Notes: a model not told the origin generated them from the letters alone. A DNA stretch of 54,226 nt from Flavobacterium sp. Root901 (GCF_001429765.1 NZ_LMJB01000002.1:1444-55669); one strand, 5' to 3'; counted from the stretch's first letter, positions 32,378 to 41,830 are shown. Made by a program: numbers and translations.

Positions 32378-33559
32378 TTATTTATATTTTATATTGATGC
32401 TGATGATGTCTGAAGTCATATTAGTGGTTCGGGTGTAATGTCCATATCGAATCTCCAATGTGTTCCAGTGTCTGAACCCGAATACTCCATTCGGCGGCGT
32501 GAATTTCATACCCATTCCAAAGAAACTACTGTCGAATTTAGATAAATCATAATTACTCGTATAAAATTCATCTGCTGCCGTATGTTCGCCATATGGTTTG
32601 AAATATTTCGTACCTGTCTGGGTATAATATCTGTAGAAGGGACTAATTGAAAATGCCTGGTTTAATTTTACAGGAATTTCAAGATCAGCGGTATGCGCCT
32701 TCAGGCTCCAGTCATCCGTGTAATAGCGGTAGTAAGCCCTGATAATGATATTGTCTCCGGCAAAATAACTGGCCCTGATTCCAACAGGAATTTTCAGTCT
32801 GGTATCGGGCATTTTTTCCTGATGTACGGACCCGTCCTGAAAATAGACCCTATGAAAGGGAAGGCTTAAATATCCGTTCTGGCTTATAACGTCACCAATA
32901 AGCATGACCTGCAGGTTTTTATTGACAACCTGGGTATAACTTAAGGTTCCGGCAAAGGTATTTCGATTAGCACTGCCATAACCTTCATTTCCGGTGCGGA
33001 GTTCAACAGGCTCAATTAATTTCAGCTGGTCAATAAAAGTTTGAAATCTGGCTGTAAATTCCCCGTTTCTGTCTTTGGTTTTCTGCGAGAAGCTTATATT
33101 TCCCCCGAAAGACTGGTAATCAAACTCTGTTGAAGAAGAAACCCCAATCCCGAGCGTTCTTCCTTTCTGTTCGTTTTCTCTTAAGTATGTTAAAGATGGA
33201 TAGAAGCGGTTGTCAGAAGAGGATGCGGAAGAATTGGCACTCAGGTCAATCATATCTGATGAGGCCGAGGTATAATGATCGATACCAGCTTCAATGTCAA
33301 AGGTATGCTTAATCCCCGTTTCCCCGTATTTTACCAGTTTAACGTCAATGGTATTGGCAATATCGGTCAGATGCTCTGAACCTCGTCCGCCCATAACGGC
33401 TGAGTTATCCCCATCCTGTGTGTAGTAACTTGAAACCAGGTTTACTTCCTCGATTTTTAGTTTTTTACTTTTATAACTTGTTGAATCTGTGGGAACATTT
33501 TGTGCTCTTAGCTGAAATAATGCCAGCAGAGCAAATCCTGTAATGAATATTCTTTTCAT
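32378..33559 (-). CDS. DUF3570-family outer-membrane protein
   Basis: A 393-residue exported protein with a signal peptide ending LRAQ. After a plug-like N-terminus (KIEEVNLVSSYYTQDGDN) the chain alternates strands with frequent aromatic residues (AYYRYYTDDW, SPFYRYYTQTGT) and ends in a Lys after the last strand (SINIKYK). It fits DUF3570, a barrel of unknown role. It is the last gene of a four-gene minus operon with thioredoxin, ApbE and DUF4266, a grouping that suggests a flavin- or thiol-linked envelope redox function. Confidence 0.82.
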   Translation of the reverse strand: MKRIFITGFALLALFQLRAQNVPTDSTSYKSKKLKIEEVNLVSSYYTQDGDNSAVMGGRGSEHLTDIANTIDVKLVKYGETGIKHTFDIEAGIDHYTSASSDMIDLSANSSASSSDNRFYPSLTYLRENEQKGRTLGIGVSSSTEFDYQSFGGNISFSQKTKDRNGEFTARFQTFIDQLKLIEPVELRTGNEGYGSANRNTFAGTLSYTQVVNKNLQVMLIGDVISQNGYLSLPFHRVYFQDGSVHQEKMPDTRLKIPVGIRASYFAGDNIIIRAYYRYYTDDWSLKAHTADLEIPVKLNQAFSISPFYRYYTQTGTKYFKPYGEHTAADEFYTSNYDLSKFDSSFFGMGMKFTPPNGVFGFRHWNTLEIRYGHYTRTTNMTSDIISINIKYK

Positions 33560-33576
33560 CTTAAAATCGTATCAAA

Positions 33577-33810
33577 TTAATTACAGCCGCATCCGCCGCC
33601 GCTTTTTCCAGAATTAGCACCGGAAGCTCCTTCGCGGTAGGATTGGAAACTGAGTTCTGTTTTTTCAATCTTCCTGTTGGAGAGCACCATTTCAGAATCG
33701 TTGATTTTTCCTTTCTGATATTCTTTTACCGGAGTGCACGAGCTAATCAGCAGACCTGTAAAAACAATGCTGAATAAGAGTTTTAGATGTTTTTGCTTTG
33801 GTTTTTTCAT
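33577..33810 (-). CDS. DUF4266-family lipoprotein
   Basis: A 77-residue lipoprotein with a lipobox ending LISSC and a charged middle part (SEMVLSNRKIEKTEL). It ends in SGKSGGGCGCN, a Gly-rich tail with two Cys, which is typical of DUF4266. The start overlaps the end of apbE by four bases (ATGA). Its role is unknown. The Cys pair could be a substrate of the upstream thioredoxin, or a metal site. Confidence 0.82.
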   Translation of the reverse strand: MKKPKQKHLKLLFSIVFTGLLISSCTPVKEYQKGKINDSEMVLSNRKIEKTELSFQSYREGASGANSGKSGGGCGCN

Positions 33811-34766
33811 CTTAGGTTAATGTTTTTGGAAGTATAAATTTTATTATTGTCGTCGATTATGATGCAATAGAGATCAGGTATCTGGTCTATTAAAAACAAG
33901 CCGGCCTTAATGCCCATAACTGAAATAGGCGTAGCCATCGCATCTGCAAATTCTGCATTTGGCGCGATAATGGTCACACTTTTTATACCCGTTATAGGAA
34001 GTCCTGTTTTTGGGTCAATAGTATGCGAATATTTTTTTCCGTCAATGATTACAAACTTTTCATAATTGCCTGAAGTAGCTACAGCCTTATTGGATATTTC
34101 CATGTACGAGAATGCCGCATTTGGAGAATCAGGGGATGCCACTCCAATGGTCCATTTTCTGCCATTGGGCTGCAGTCCCCAGGCAGAAAGGTCACCGCTT
34201 GCATTAATTATGCCGCTCTGAACATTGTTTTTAATCAGGATCTGCTTAGCCATCTCAGCGGCATAGCCTTTACCAATCCCGCCAAATCCAATCCGCATGC
34301 CTTTTTCTTTTAAAAAAACAGTGGTGTTTTCCTTGTCAAGAATAATATTACGATAATCAATAAGATGTACCATTTTGAGCGCCGTTTCGGCATCAGGGAG
34401 TCTGGTCATGGTTTTGTCGAAATTCCAAAGACTTTTATCTATGCTTCCGTAAGAAATATCAAATGCGCCTTGTGTAATTCTTGAAATGCCCACAGCTCTT
34501 TCGATAAGGTTAAAAACCTCCTGATCTACCCTGACAGGCTTAAGTCCTGCATTATTATTAATCAGGCTGGTCTGGCTGTCTTCTTTATAAGTAGTCAGCA
34601 ATTTTTCAATGCGCCTGATTTCCTCAATGGCAAGATCGATATGCTCATTTGCTTTTTTCTCATTATCGCACACTACTGTAATGGTAAAGCTGTTGCCCAT
34701 GAGTTTTAGTGTCCGGGAGTACTTTTGGTTTGCAGAGGTCTTATTTTCGGCTTTCACAGATCGCAT
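33807..34766 (-). CDS. apbE: FAD:protein FMN transferase (ApbE)
   Basis: A 319-residue ApbE. Family motifs are present: GGIGKGYAAE in the middle, NASGDLSAWG, SHTIDPKTGLP and ADAMATPISVMG, the last being the Mg-binding end. ApbE attaches FMN to Thr of exported redox proteins. No signal peptide or lipobox is visible at the N-terminus (MRSVKAENKTS), which is unusual; a start after the thioredoxin overlap would not add one. The gene overlaps thioredoxin by 26 bases and DUF4266 by four, so translation is coupled. The flavinylated partner is not obvious in this window. Confidence 0.92.
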   Translation of the reverse strand: MRSVKAENKTSANQKYSRTLKLMGNSFTITVVCDNEKKANEHIDLAIEEIRRIEKLLTTYKEDSQTSLINNNAGLKPVRVDQEVFNLIERAVGISRITQGAFDISYGSIDKSLWNFDKTMTRLPDAETALKMVHLIDYRNIILDKENTTVFLKEKGMRIGFGGIGKGYAAEMAKQILIKNNVQSGIINASGDLSAWGLQPNGRKWTIGVASPDSPNAAFSYMEISNKAVATSGNYEKFVIIDGKKYSHTIDPKTGLPITGIKSVTIIAPNAEFADAMATPISVMGIKAGLFLIDQIPDLYCIIIDDNNKIYTSKNINLR

Positions 34767-35175
34767 TTATTTCTTCGACCCACTGCTCTGGTGCTGCATC
34801 AGGTTTTCCATGCCAGGTTTTCAGCACTTTTCCCTGGGCATCTAAAAGGAGTGTAAGGGGAAAACTTCCTTCTTTGTTGTAAATTTCGGCTAATGCTTCG
34901 TTTCGCTTTACTTGTTCCGGTGTTCCGGTATTTTTCTTTTTTCTGGGAAAATCAGCATTGACAAGTACTAAATTTTTGTCTGCCATCTCTGTAAATACAG
35001 CATTTTCAAGATAGTCTTTTCGAAGCACAATGCAGGGGCCGCACCAGTCTGAACCCGAAAAGTTCAAAAGGATCAGCTTATGATTTTGTTCTGCAGTTTT
35101 TTTTGCATTATTAAAATCAGGTTCCCAGTTTATAGGAAGCACTGTAAGGAGGATAAATAAGGAGATTAGTTTCAT
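34741..35175 (-). CDS. Exported thioredoxin-like protein
   Basis: A 144-residue protein with a signal peptide (MKLISLFILLTVLPINW). The active site is DWCGPC (Cys45, Cys48), and the cis-Pro is in GSFPLTLLLD. It keeps the reducing CGPC motif of thioredoxin and lies upstream of apbE, DUF4266 and DUF3570. A role in keeping the DUF4266 Cys pair or another envelope thiol reduced is inference. Confidence 0.88.
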   Translation of the reverse strand: MKLISLFILLTVLPINWEPDFNNAKKTAEQNHKLILLNFSGSDWCGPCIVLRKDYLENAVFTEMADKNLVLVNADFPRKKKNTGTPEQVKRNEALAEIYNKEGSFPLTLLLDAQGKVLKTWHGKPDAAPEQWVEEINAICESRK

Positions 35176-35278
35176 TTTGAAGTATTGTTTTGGATATATA
35201 CGAAATAACGCATTGCAGTTTTTTTTATTTTATACGCTTATACTATACTAATTTTTCATGACGGTATTTATAAATCTA

Positions 35279-35968
35279 TTAAGGTATCCGTACTCCAAAA
35301 AGGTAGCCTACAGCAGCAGATGCAGCCATTGCAAAAGTTCCCCAGATACAGATACGCAGTACTGCTTTAAATGTATGGGAGCCTCCCGCTTTAGCGGCTA
35401 GTATTCCGGATAAGGCTAGGAAAATTATTGAAAAACCGTACTGGTAAAATACCATTTGCCTGATCGGTGCAAAAACAGCTGTCAGCAGCGGCAGGATTCC
35501 TCCAATGATAAAGGATACAGCAGAGGCAAAGGCAGCCATGAAAGGATTGGCCTGAGTAATTTCGTCTATTCCCAGTTCATCTCTGGCATGTGCTTCAAGG
35601 GCATTATGGGACGTTAGTTGAACAGCGACCTGTTTTGCAAGCACATCATCTAATCCTCTTTGTACATAAATTTGGGCTAGTTCCTCAAGTTCGGCTTCAG
35701 GCGTATTTTCAAGCTCCGTTTTTTCACGCTGCAGGTCTGCAGTCTCTACATCTGCCTGAGAACTCACCGATACATATTCACCTGCGGCCATGGAAAGGGC
35801 ACCGGCTGTTAAACCAGCTGCAGCAGCCAGTAGCACAGGCTCTCTTGTTACACTTGCCGCTGCAACACCGATCGCTATGCTCGTAGTGGATAAGATGCCA
35901 TCGTTAGCTCCCAGAACAGCAGCCCTGAGCCAGCCGCTTCTATTGATGTAATGATTTTCATTCTTCAT
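35279..35968 (-). CDS. VIT/CCC1-family iron/manganese transporter
   Basis: A 229-residue membrane protein. The first helix carries the family signature RAAVLGANDGILSTTSI, then GALSMAAGEYVSVSSQ. A cytoplasmic metal-binding region rich in Glu follows (ELENTPEAELEELAQ), and three helices close the fold. Members move Fe(II) or Mn(II) out of the cytoplasm. The gene lies 103 bases upstream of the thioredoxin operon on the same strand and may be separate from it. Confidence 0.9.
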   Translation of the reverse strand: MKNENHYINRSGWLRAAVLGANDGILSTTSIAIGVAAASVTREPVLLAAAAGLTAGALSMAAGEYVSVSSQADVETADLQREKTELENTPEAELEELAQIYVQRGLDDVLAKQVAVQLTSHNALEAHARDELGIDEITQANPFMAAFASAVSFIIGGILPLLTAVFAPIRQMVFYQYGFSIIFLALSGILAAKAGGSHTFKAVLRICIWGTFAMAASAAVGYLFGVRIP

Positions 35969-36284
35969 CAGTACTGTAATTTAAATAAGTTGGTACAACC
36001 ACGGCTTTGAGGTGCTCTTGAAATGTTTACAAAATTTAAAGATCCCTGATTTGAAATTGACTTTTATTCTGCATAATATCATTCCATTCTCTAAGATATT
36101 AGGGATATGATATTCATTTTAAGCTGCCCTATTTTTTATAAGTAAAGTTACTTCAAAAAGCAGTTGTATTAAATGAAAAGGCTGTTAGAATGGTTCTAAA
36201 TTTCTTAATCCTATTTCCTATATAGCCTTTTCTTGTTTGTCTGTACTGGGCAGTAATTATTTAAAGTTGTAGCTATTGGAAGCA

Positions 36285-36761
36285 GACAAATGTTGCCTGG
36301 TTGGCTGTAGCTTCGGTGGGATTGTAGTAAGCCAGTTGCAGAAGAGATTGCGCCTCAGATAAAAAGATCATTTACATTGCGGCTTATGTGTCAAAAATTG
36401 GAAAAAAGCCTGTTGACTATAGGTCAAACAGATGCAGAGAGTCATATTGGTAAAAATCTTATTGTAGATGAGAAAACTGGTGTTGCAAGTATAAAAGAAT
36501 AAGGTATTGCTGATGTTTTCCAGGCAAATGCTCCTAAGCAGGCTGCAGATTACGTAAGCAATAATTTAAAACCGGAGCCATTAGCACCTATAGCTGCTGC
36601 TGCAATGCTGACTGACAGCAAATTTGGTAAATCCATAAATTATTTGTTTACAGCTAAATGATTATACAATAGTTTACTCGCTGCAGCAAAAAAATGACAA
36701 AGGCACCGTAATAGAGCGATTATATTCCCTTCCTTTAACGCCGGTCATTGATATCGAATGA
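36285..36761 (+). pseudogene. Decayed alpha/beta hydrolase (5' end missing)
   Basis: In three shifting frames the stretch still reads DKCCLVGCSFGGIVVS (elbow with Cys for the usual His), then VAEEIAPQIKR, KKIIYIAAYVSKIGKKPVDY, then QTDAESHIGKNLIVDE with a TAA at 36500, then GIADVFQANAPKQAADYV, and finally VIERLYSLP. The order matches the Ser alpha/beta hydrolase (salicylate esterase-like) family. At least two frameshifts and one stop are present, and no start region is found, so it is a dead gene. The bases from 35969 to 36284 hold no gene. Confidence 0.75.
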
Positions 36762-36804
36762 ACCAATGAGAACAGAGCTGATTAGTATAATCATTATTTT
36801 AAAT

Positions 36805-37002
36805 TCAAACTTCAATAGCGGTTTCTGCTTTGCGGCCTTTAAGAACTGTTGCAGCAGCAGCGCAGTTTTTCTTTGAGGTAATATCTTCCGCCAATTTCAA
36901 TTGTGAAATTATCGCGGTGTAATGTCTGCTGAAAGCTGAGTTCCCAAAAGTTTTTGTCTGGGGATTGGTTTTACACCCAATAACTTTAACTAGACCTGAC
37001 AT
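36805..37002 (-). CDS. Doubtful 65-codon ORF
   Basis: A basic 65-residue frame with a VKVIGCKTNPQTK start that faintly resembles the N-terminus of Bacteroidota HU-like proteins. It is too short and lacks the rest of the fold, so it is a remnant or chance. Confidence 0.25.
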   Translation of the reverse strand: MSGLVKVIGCKTNPQTKTFGNSAFSRHYTAIISQLKLAEDITSKKNCAAAATVLKGRKAETAIEV

Positions 37003-37062
37003 AGAACTAGTAAAATTTAAATGGCGGAAGTTTTAAGTGATAGAATGCTGTAGAATTAGGGA

Positions 37063-37680
37063 TCAGATTCTCTTTTTAAAGAGTATATAACCGATGGAGA
37101 ATCCAATATTTGAATTTTTAAGATGACTGTCATTTACACCGCTTGGATAATTCATAATATCAGCAAGCCCCTGTGTATAGGTTAGACGAAGCGTAATACC
37201 ATTGTCAAAAAAATAACCAGCCCCTGCATTTACACCGTAATCACTTGTTTTATATGAATAATCACCATCATTTATCTTTAATTCGGCATCTTGTGTTTCA
37301 GCTGAAGCAAGATATCCATAGTAACCTCCGGCAGAGAAAAAGAAAGTGCTTCCAATGGGTTTGATTTTGTACACAAAATCAACAGGGACACTTACATATC
37401 CAAGTGTTACGGTAGTACTGCCGTCTCCATCCTTAAATTTGGTTCCCATGTTGCCATACGTTATTCCGGGATTGATTGAAAATCGCGCGTCTTGGAAAGG
37501 TATCCAGAAAGTAAATCCTAATTTACCAGATACGGTACCTTTATGGCCGTCAAATTTCTGCCCATTGTCTTTTTCGCTGAATTTAGTGATTCCTACAGTT
37601 CCAAAAAGTTCACCTTGTGAAAATGCAAATGTTGTAACCGTTAACATAGCGGCTAAAAGTAGTTTTCTCATCATAATCAT
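37063..37680 (-). CDS. Porin-like outer-membrane beta-barrel protein
   Basis: A 205-residue exported protein. The signal peptide ends TFAFSQ. The mature part has amphipathic strands with a GTVGITKFSE start and a late GYFFDNGITLRLTYTQGL, and ends with a strand plus Arg-Ile. It resembles small opacity-type porins; pore function is not shown. It is the third gene of a minus operon with two unknown secreted proteins (14-base gap to the next). Confidence 0.78.
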   Translation of the reverse strand: MIMMRKLLLAAMLTVTTFAFSQGELFGTVGITKFSEKDNGQKFDGHKGTVSGKLGFTFWIPFQDARFSINPGITYGNMGTKFKDGDGSTTVTLGYVSVPVDFVYKIKPIGSTFFFSAGGYYGYLASAETQDAELKINDGDYSYKTSDYGVNAGAGYFFDNGITLRLTYTQGLADIMNYPSGVNDSHLKNSNIGFSIGYILFKKRI

Positions 37681-37694
37681 AATTGTTTTTAAAT

Positions 37695-38735
37695 TTATTT
37701 ATAGTCTTTGAATACTCGTAAGGTAAGGGAGCTTTTCCATCGTTTTGGATTTTTTTCATCTACATAATTGTCACTGTATAAATGAACGCCTTTTTTGTCT
37801 GTTATAATCCAGCTCCATTGGTTCTGAGAGGCATAATAAGGAATGACATCTGCAGCCTTATCGCCGTAGGACTGAAATTGAGTTTTGAATTTTTCAACAT
37901 ATTTATCGGTCTGTGAAGCCGCTTCTGAGTATGTCAGGTTACCCTGTCCTTTGCTGTTATAGTAAAAAATCGTTTTCTGAAATCCAACTACTCTGCCGTT
38001 TTTTACCAGTACCAAATGTATGCCGGTATCATAAATAGGAACCCCTGTTGATGAATTATAGGGCAGCAGGAAGCTTTCCTTATTCTCAAAGCCGATACTT
38101 TTGGAGTGGCAGGCATAAATAAGATCTTCATCACCACCGGTTACCCATTTGGTTTTTGACATTTTGTAATTCCCGGGAAGAATATCCGGATGCTGTTTTT
38201 GAAATTCGTCTATGGTCTGGCCAAAAGGAAGATCGTCTATTGTAAATTCCTCAAAAGCTTTTCTGCATTGTTCAATCTGTGCAAGTTTTGTATTTTGTCT
38301 GTCCAGTTCTGCTTTTTCAATGCGCTGTTTTTCTTTTTTCCAATTTATATTATCCTTTGGTAAATTAAGTTTTTTCAAATTTTCACTGATGCCATACACT
38401 TCTTTGAATTTATCATCAAGTCCATTATTTCCGGTTGCCCTTATATATTTTGATGTGTTTTCAGTTAGTGAATTATAGAGTGTGAACTGTTTTTCATCTG
38501 TGTAAAAGCTGCCGGGCTTAAAGAGATTATACTGCGAAACTATCCGTAAATACAGAGACTTATCGGTAATACCTCCCAGAGTATTCTCAAATTCGTCGGT
38601 TTTTTGGATTGTAAGTTCATAATTACCATTGTTAAATGCGGTTTCGGCTTCTTCAAATTTAAGCTCGGCTACAGCATCCTGCGAAAAGATTCTAATGCTG
38701 AATAGCAGAAGGGTAAAAAGTAATGTTTGCTTCAT
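37695..38735 (-). CDS. Exported protein of unknown function
   Basis: A 346-residue protein with a signal peptide ending RIFSQ. A helical, Lys- and Glu-rich region at about 110-170 (including KKEKQRIEKAELDRQ) is likely coiled coil. The C-terminal part has a mixed alpha/beta pattern with many Tyr and Trp (NQWSWIITDKKGVHLYSD). No family is recognised. It is the middle gene of a three-gene operon: the upstream gene ends six bases before and the barrel gene starts 14 bases after. Confidence 0.6.
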   Translation of the reverse strand: MKQTLLFTLLLFSIRIFSQDAVAELKFEEAETAFNNGNYELTIQKTDEFENTLGGITDKSLYLRIVSQYNLFKPGSFYTDEKQFTLYNSLTENTSKYIRATGNNGLDDKFKEVYGISENLKKLNLPKDNINWKKEKQRIEKAELDRQNTKLAQIEQCRKAFEEFTIDDLPFGQTIDEFQKQHPDILPGNYKMSKTKWVTGGDEDLIYACHSKSIGFENKESFLLPYNSSTGVPIYDTGIHLVLVKNGRVVGFQKTIFYYNSKGQGNLTYSEAASQTDKYVEKFKTQFQSYGDKAADVIPYYASQNQWSWIITDKKGVHLYSDNYVDEKNPKRWKSSLTLRVFKDYK

Positions 38736-38741
38736 AAATGG

Positions 38742-40286
38742 CTATTTAATAATTGTTCCGTAATTTTTGGCCTGGCTTTCCTTAGAATTATCTGCCTTAG
38801 GTTTTGGTGCTGTTCCATTATTCGGCCGCATGTCAACTTTTGCGGCCGCACTAATCACCGTGCCGTAACTGGACTCCTGCTTATCGGCAGCAGCACTGCC
38901 TGATTTAGCCGCGGAGCCTTTTCCTTTGTAAAAAATAGTATTTACGGCCACACCGGTATTCTGCAAAACAGCAATAAGTTCCTGTCTTTTCTGCTCGGCC
39001 TGCTGGGCTGTGTAATAATAACCGTGCAGGACTTCTGCATAAGGGCTGAGGTTCGCTATGTCATTTTTCACTGTTGCCGTATACGCCCGTGTTCCATCAT
39101 TGTAACGGCCTATTTCAAAAACATTCGAAATATAGGCTGATGCTCCGTACTCGCTTTCCAGATTACTGTAGGAGTATATAAAATAATAGATGCTTGGCGC
39201 TTTGTCCTGTGAAGACAGCGGAATATCTTTTGACGGCAGTTCAGCAAAGGCATTTTTGCGGCTGCTGGTTTTTAGGTAAAGGGCGTACTGGCGCTGGCGC
39301 TCTTCTTCTGCACGCTGTTCCTCAAGGGCTTCTTTTCTTGCTTTGTCCGCCTGATTCTGCTGGATCCAGCCTCCAACAAGATTTCCCAGATCAGTGACTC
39401 CTTTGGTAATGATTTCAGTACGTTCTGCTTGGTACTGCTGGTTTCTGGCGTAGTCCTGCGTAAATTTTAGTGCTTGGGAGTCCTGCTGCTGTGCCGCTTC
39501 CTGATTACTGCTCACCGGTGTGTTTTTAGCTGCAGAAGACATAATGCGGCTGTAGGCTTCTTCACTGGTCTGATAATAGGAACCGTCTGCATTCCTTACA
39601 TAGGGAAGTCCGTTTTGTCTAAATACCTGTACATACTGCCCATTTACTTTCACCTTTTCGGAAAGTCCGGCATTTGAACTCCCTGCTGTACTGTTTTTTG
39701 GTGCAGTGACACTTTGGGAAGCCTGCAGGCCTGCAGGTGTGCTTTCTGCGTTTTTTTGCTGATTTAGGAGCTGCTGTTCCTTCTGCGTCTTAGCGTCTGC
39801 CGCAGCTTTAGCTTTCGCCTGATCCGCAGCTTTCTTTTTTGCCTCGGATTCTTCTTTTTCACTGCTTATATCAACTATATTGCTGATCGTACAGCTTATG
39901 CCTTTATATAGGGTATAGCTGTTATTCCCTAAAGGGACTGCACACTCTTTTTTGCCGAAATATATAAATTGTGCCTGGTTCTCTGAATTATATCTGCCGC
40001 CCGGCAGCAGATGCAGGACATCTAAAATACCGGAACGCAGTGATATAGTTTTGATTCCGGCACAAGCCAGTTCAAGGGTAATGTTAACATTTAGTTCGTA
40101 TTCCCTGTTTGTATTATTTTGAACATAGAAATAATAATACTCGCTGCCGCCGGCTATAGAACTGCTGCGCTGCACGGAAAGTGTAAAACGCGGATCGGTC
40201 TGCGCAACTGGAATGTTTATGCGCTGCGCAAAAGATGATAATGTTCCCAGCAGGAGGCATAATAAAGTAAAACTTTTCTTTTCCAT
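38742..40286 (-). CDS. Large exported coiled-coil protein of unknown function
   Basis: A 514-residue protein with a signal peptide ending SFAQ. An N-terminal strand-rich domain (about 20-140, with Cys and many Tyr) precedes a long Ala/Lys/Gln-rich helix (about 145-190 and again 300-340, AEEERQRQYALYLK). The C-terminal part from 365 holds YYFIYSYSNLESEYG and HGYYYTAQQAEQKRQELIAVL, resembling a SPOR-like fold that binds peptidoglycan, but that is weak. It is the first gene of the operon. Function unknown. Confidence 0.6.
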   Translation of the reverse strand: MEKKSFTLLCLLLGTLSSFAQRINIPVAQTDPRFTLSVQRSSSIAGGSEYYYFYVQNNTNREYELNVNITLELACAGIKTISLRSGILDVLHLLPGGRYNSENQAQFIYFGKKECAVPLGNNSYTLYKGISCTISNIVDISSEKEESEAKKKAADQAKAKAAADAKTQKEQQLLNQQKNAESTPAGLQASQSVTAPKNSTAGSSNAGLSEKVKVNGQYVQVFRQNGLPYVRNADGSYYQTSEEAYSRIMSSAAKNTPVSSNQEAAQQQDSQALKFTQDYARNQQYQAERTEIITKGVTDLGNLVGGWIQQNQADKARKEALEEQRAEEERQRQYALYLKTSSRKNAFAELPSKDIPLSSQDKAPSIYYFIYSYSNLESEYGASAYISNVFEIGRYNDGTRAYTATVKNDIANLSPYAEVLHGYYYTAQQAEQKRQELIAVLQNTGVAVNTIFYKGKGSAAKSGSAAADKQESSYGTVISAAAKVDMRPNNGTAPKPKADNSKESQAKNYGTIIK

Positions 40287-40934
40287 ATGTTTTTATTTTT
40301 CAGGCAGAACCTGCAGCAGGTAATAGTATTAAACTCAAAACTGACTGCCTTTATCCGCTTCACTTTGACTTCTGATATGTTAAATTTTTCAAAAATAAGA
40401 AAATAACATTTATTTTATAATTTTTTTTCATCTATTTGGAACAGTTTCATTACCAGTGGGCTTGGTAAATTTTTGTTAGGATTTGACATCAGCTGCCCCG
40501 ATAGGACGATCAGCTAAACTGAGTAGAACAAACCTGCAGTGCGGCCATGAAATAAATTGGAAGAAGTTCCGTACAGTTTTTTCCGCCGCTGCTCGGAATA
40601 CAGCTGAAATTATTATCTTAAATTGAAATGGATTGAAATACTTATTTTTAAATCCCGGTTTTATTTAGAAATTGCGAAGCGCTTTTAGCAGGCTTGCTGT
40701 TATCTCTGAAAAACTTTCAGTCCCCGGCTGAATTTTCACAAGCTAAAGCTGTGCTTTCCATATTTAAGCTAATTTAAATTCATCTTTTATAAGAAAAAGG
40801 CTTATATTTGTAAGCTATAAACCGCTCTACGGATATAATTCGATGATGTATCGATTTGCAGAGATTGTGTTCTACAGGTGCAGTTCTGCTGATTTTTAGA
40901 TTTTTGTCTTCTGTAACTGCATAAAATATACGCC
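40287..40934. other. Gap with a -7 element for the second receiver
   Basis: No gene is seen. TATATTTG at 40803-40810 is an exact Bacteroidota -7 element; the receiver start is 125 bases further on, so a long leader is possible. Confidence 0.4.
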
Positions 40935-41384
40935 ATGTTAGAAAAGCCGAATTCCCACCAAGTTATTTATCTGGCTGATGACGATGAAGACGACAGGATG
41001 ATATTTCTGGACGCTGTTAAAGAACTTAACCTGCCATTGAAAGTGGAAGAAGCTGATGACGGACACCAGCTTTTGGATCACCTTTACAAGACAGCTGAAA
41101 AGATTCCTGAAATTATTTTTCTGGATATCAACATGCCCGGTAAAAACGGATTTGAATGCCTTAAAGAAATCAGAAACGGGTCAGAGCCTTACAGCAGCAC
41201 TAAAATTATTATGCTTTCCACAAGCAGCAGTGAGCACAGTATTGAACTATCTTATGAACTGGGCGCTGATTTTTATGCTGTTAAACCCAGTACCTATCAG
41301 GGGCTTAAAAAACTGCTGCAGGGCATTTTCACAATGGATTGGAATACCTTTACACGGAGTAAAACAGAATTTCTTCTTGCCTGA
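40935..41384 (+). CDS. Stand-alone receiver domain (CheY-like)
   Basis: A 149-residue response regulator without an output domain. The acidic pair is in LADDDEDD, the phospho-acceptor is Asp64 in IFLDINMPGKNGFEC, and Lys117 is in AVKPST. It is a paralogue of the protein at 30361, which has Asn in place of Asp64. Such single receivers usually relay phosphate from a histidine kinase; no kinase is in the window. Confidence 0.9.
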   Translation: MLEKPNSHQVIYLADDDEDDRMIFLDAVKELNLPLKVEEADDGHQLLDHLYKTAEKIPEIIFLDINMPGKNGFECLKEIRNGSEPYSSTKIIMLSTSSSEHSIELSYELGADFYAVKPSTYQGLKKLLQGIFTMDWNTFTRSKTEFLLA

Positions 41385-41559
41385 AAGTTCAATAAGAGGA
41401 AAGAAAAGAGGTGCTGCATTATAATCAGGGGTTTTTGTGCACCGCCCTTACAGTAACGTAATACTTTGCAGAAAAATTAACAGCCGCATTTTTTGATGAA
41501 CCGGATTAAATTATAAATTTGGGCAGTCGATCTGATTTAAAAATTAAACCAGTCCTGCC

Positions 41560-41805
41560 ATGGAAAAAGCTATACAATTAAAGGTGAAAAAAGATCTGGA
41601 CCCACGCCAGCAGCTTACTGTTATTAAATTGAAAGGCAGCCTCATTTCGAAAGGTTATACGGAGATCATTCACATATTGGATCATGATGATGAGTTTCAT
41701 ATCAATACTTTTGAAACCGGAGCAGAAAAGAGAAATGAGGTACAGCAGTATATTTCCGCATTCATTAACGCAGAAAATCTTCAAGATACAGTCAGCTTAA
41801 AATAA
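41560..41805 (+). CDS. Small protein of unknown function
   Basis: An 81-residue charged protein without signal peptide. It has alternating strands and helices (KLKGSLISKGYTEIIHILDHDDEF) and ends in a helix. No family is recognised. It lies between the receiver and a convergent 104-codon gene. Confidence 0.45.
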   Translation: MEKAIQLKVKKDLDPRQQLTVIKLKGSLISKGYTEIIHILDHDDEFHINTFETGAEKRNEVQQYISAFINAENLQDTVSLK

Positions 41806-41830
41806 CGAGCTGGAAAATTAAGCACGAAAA

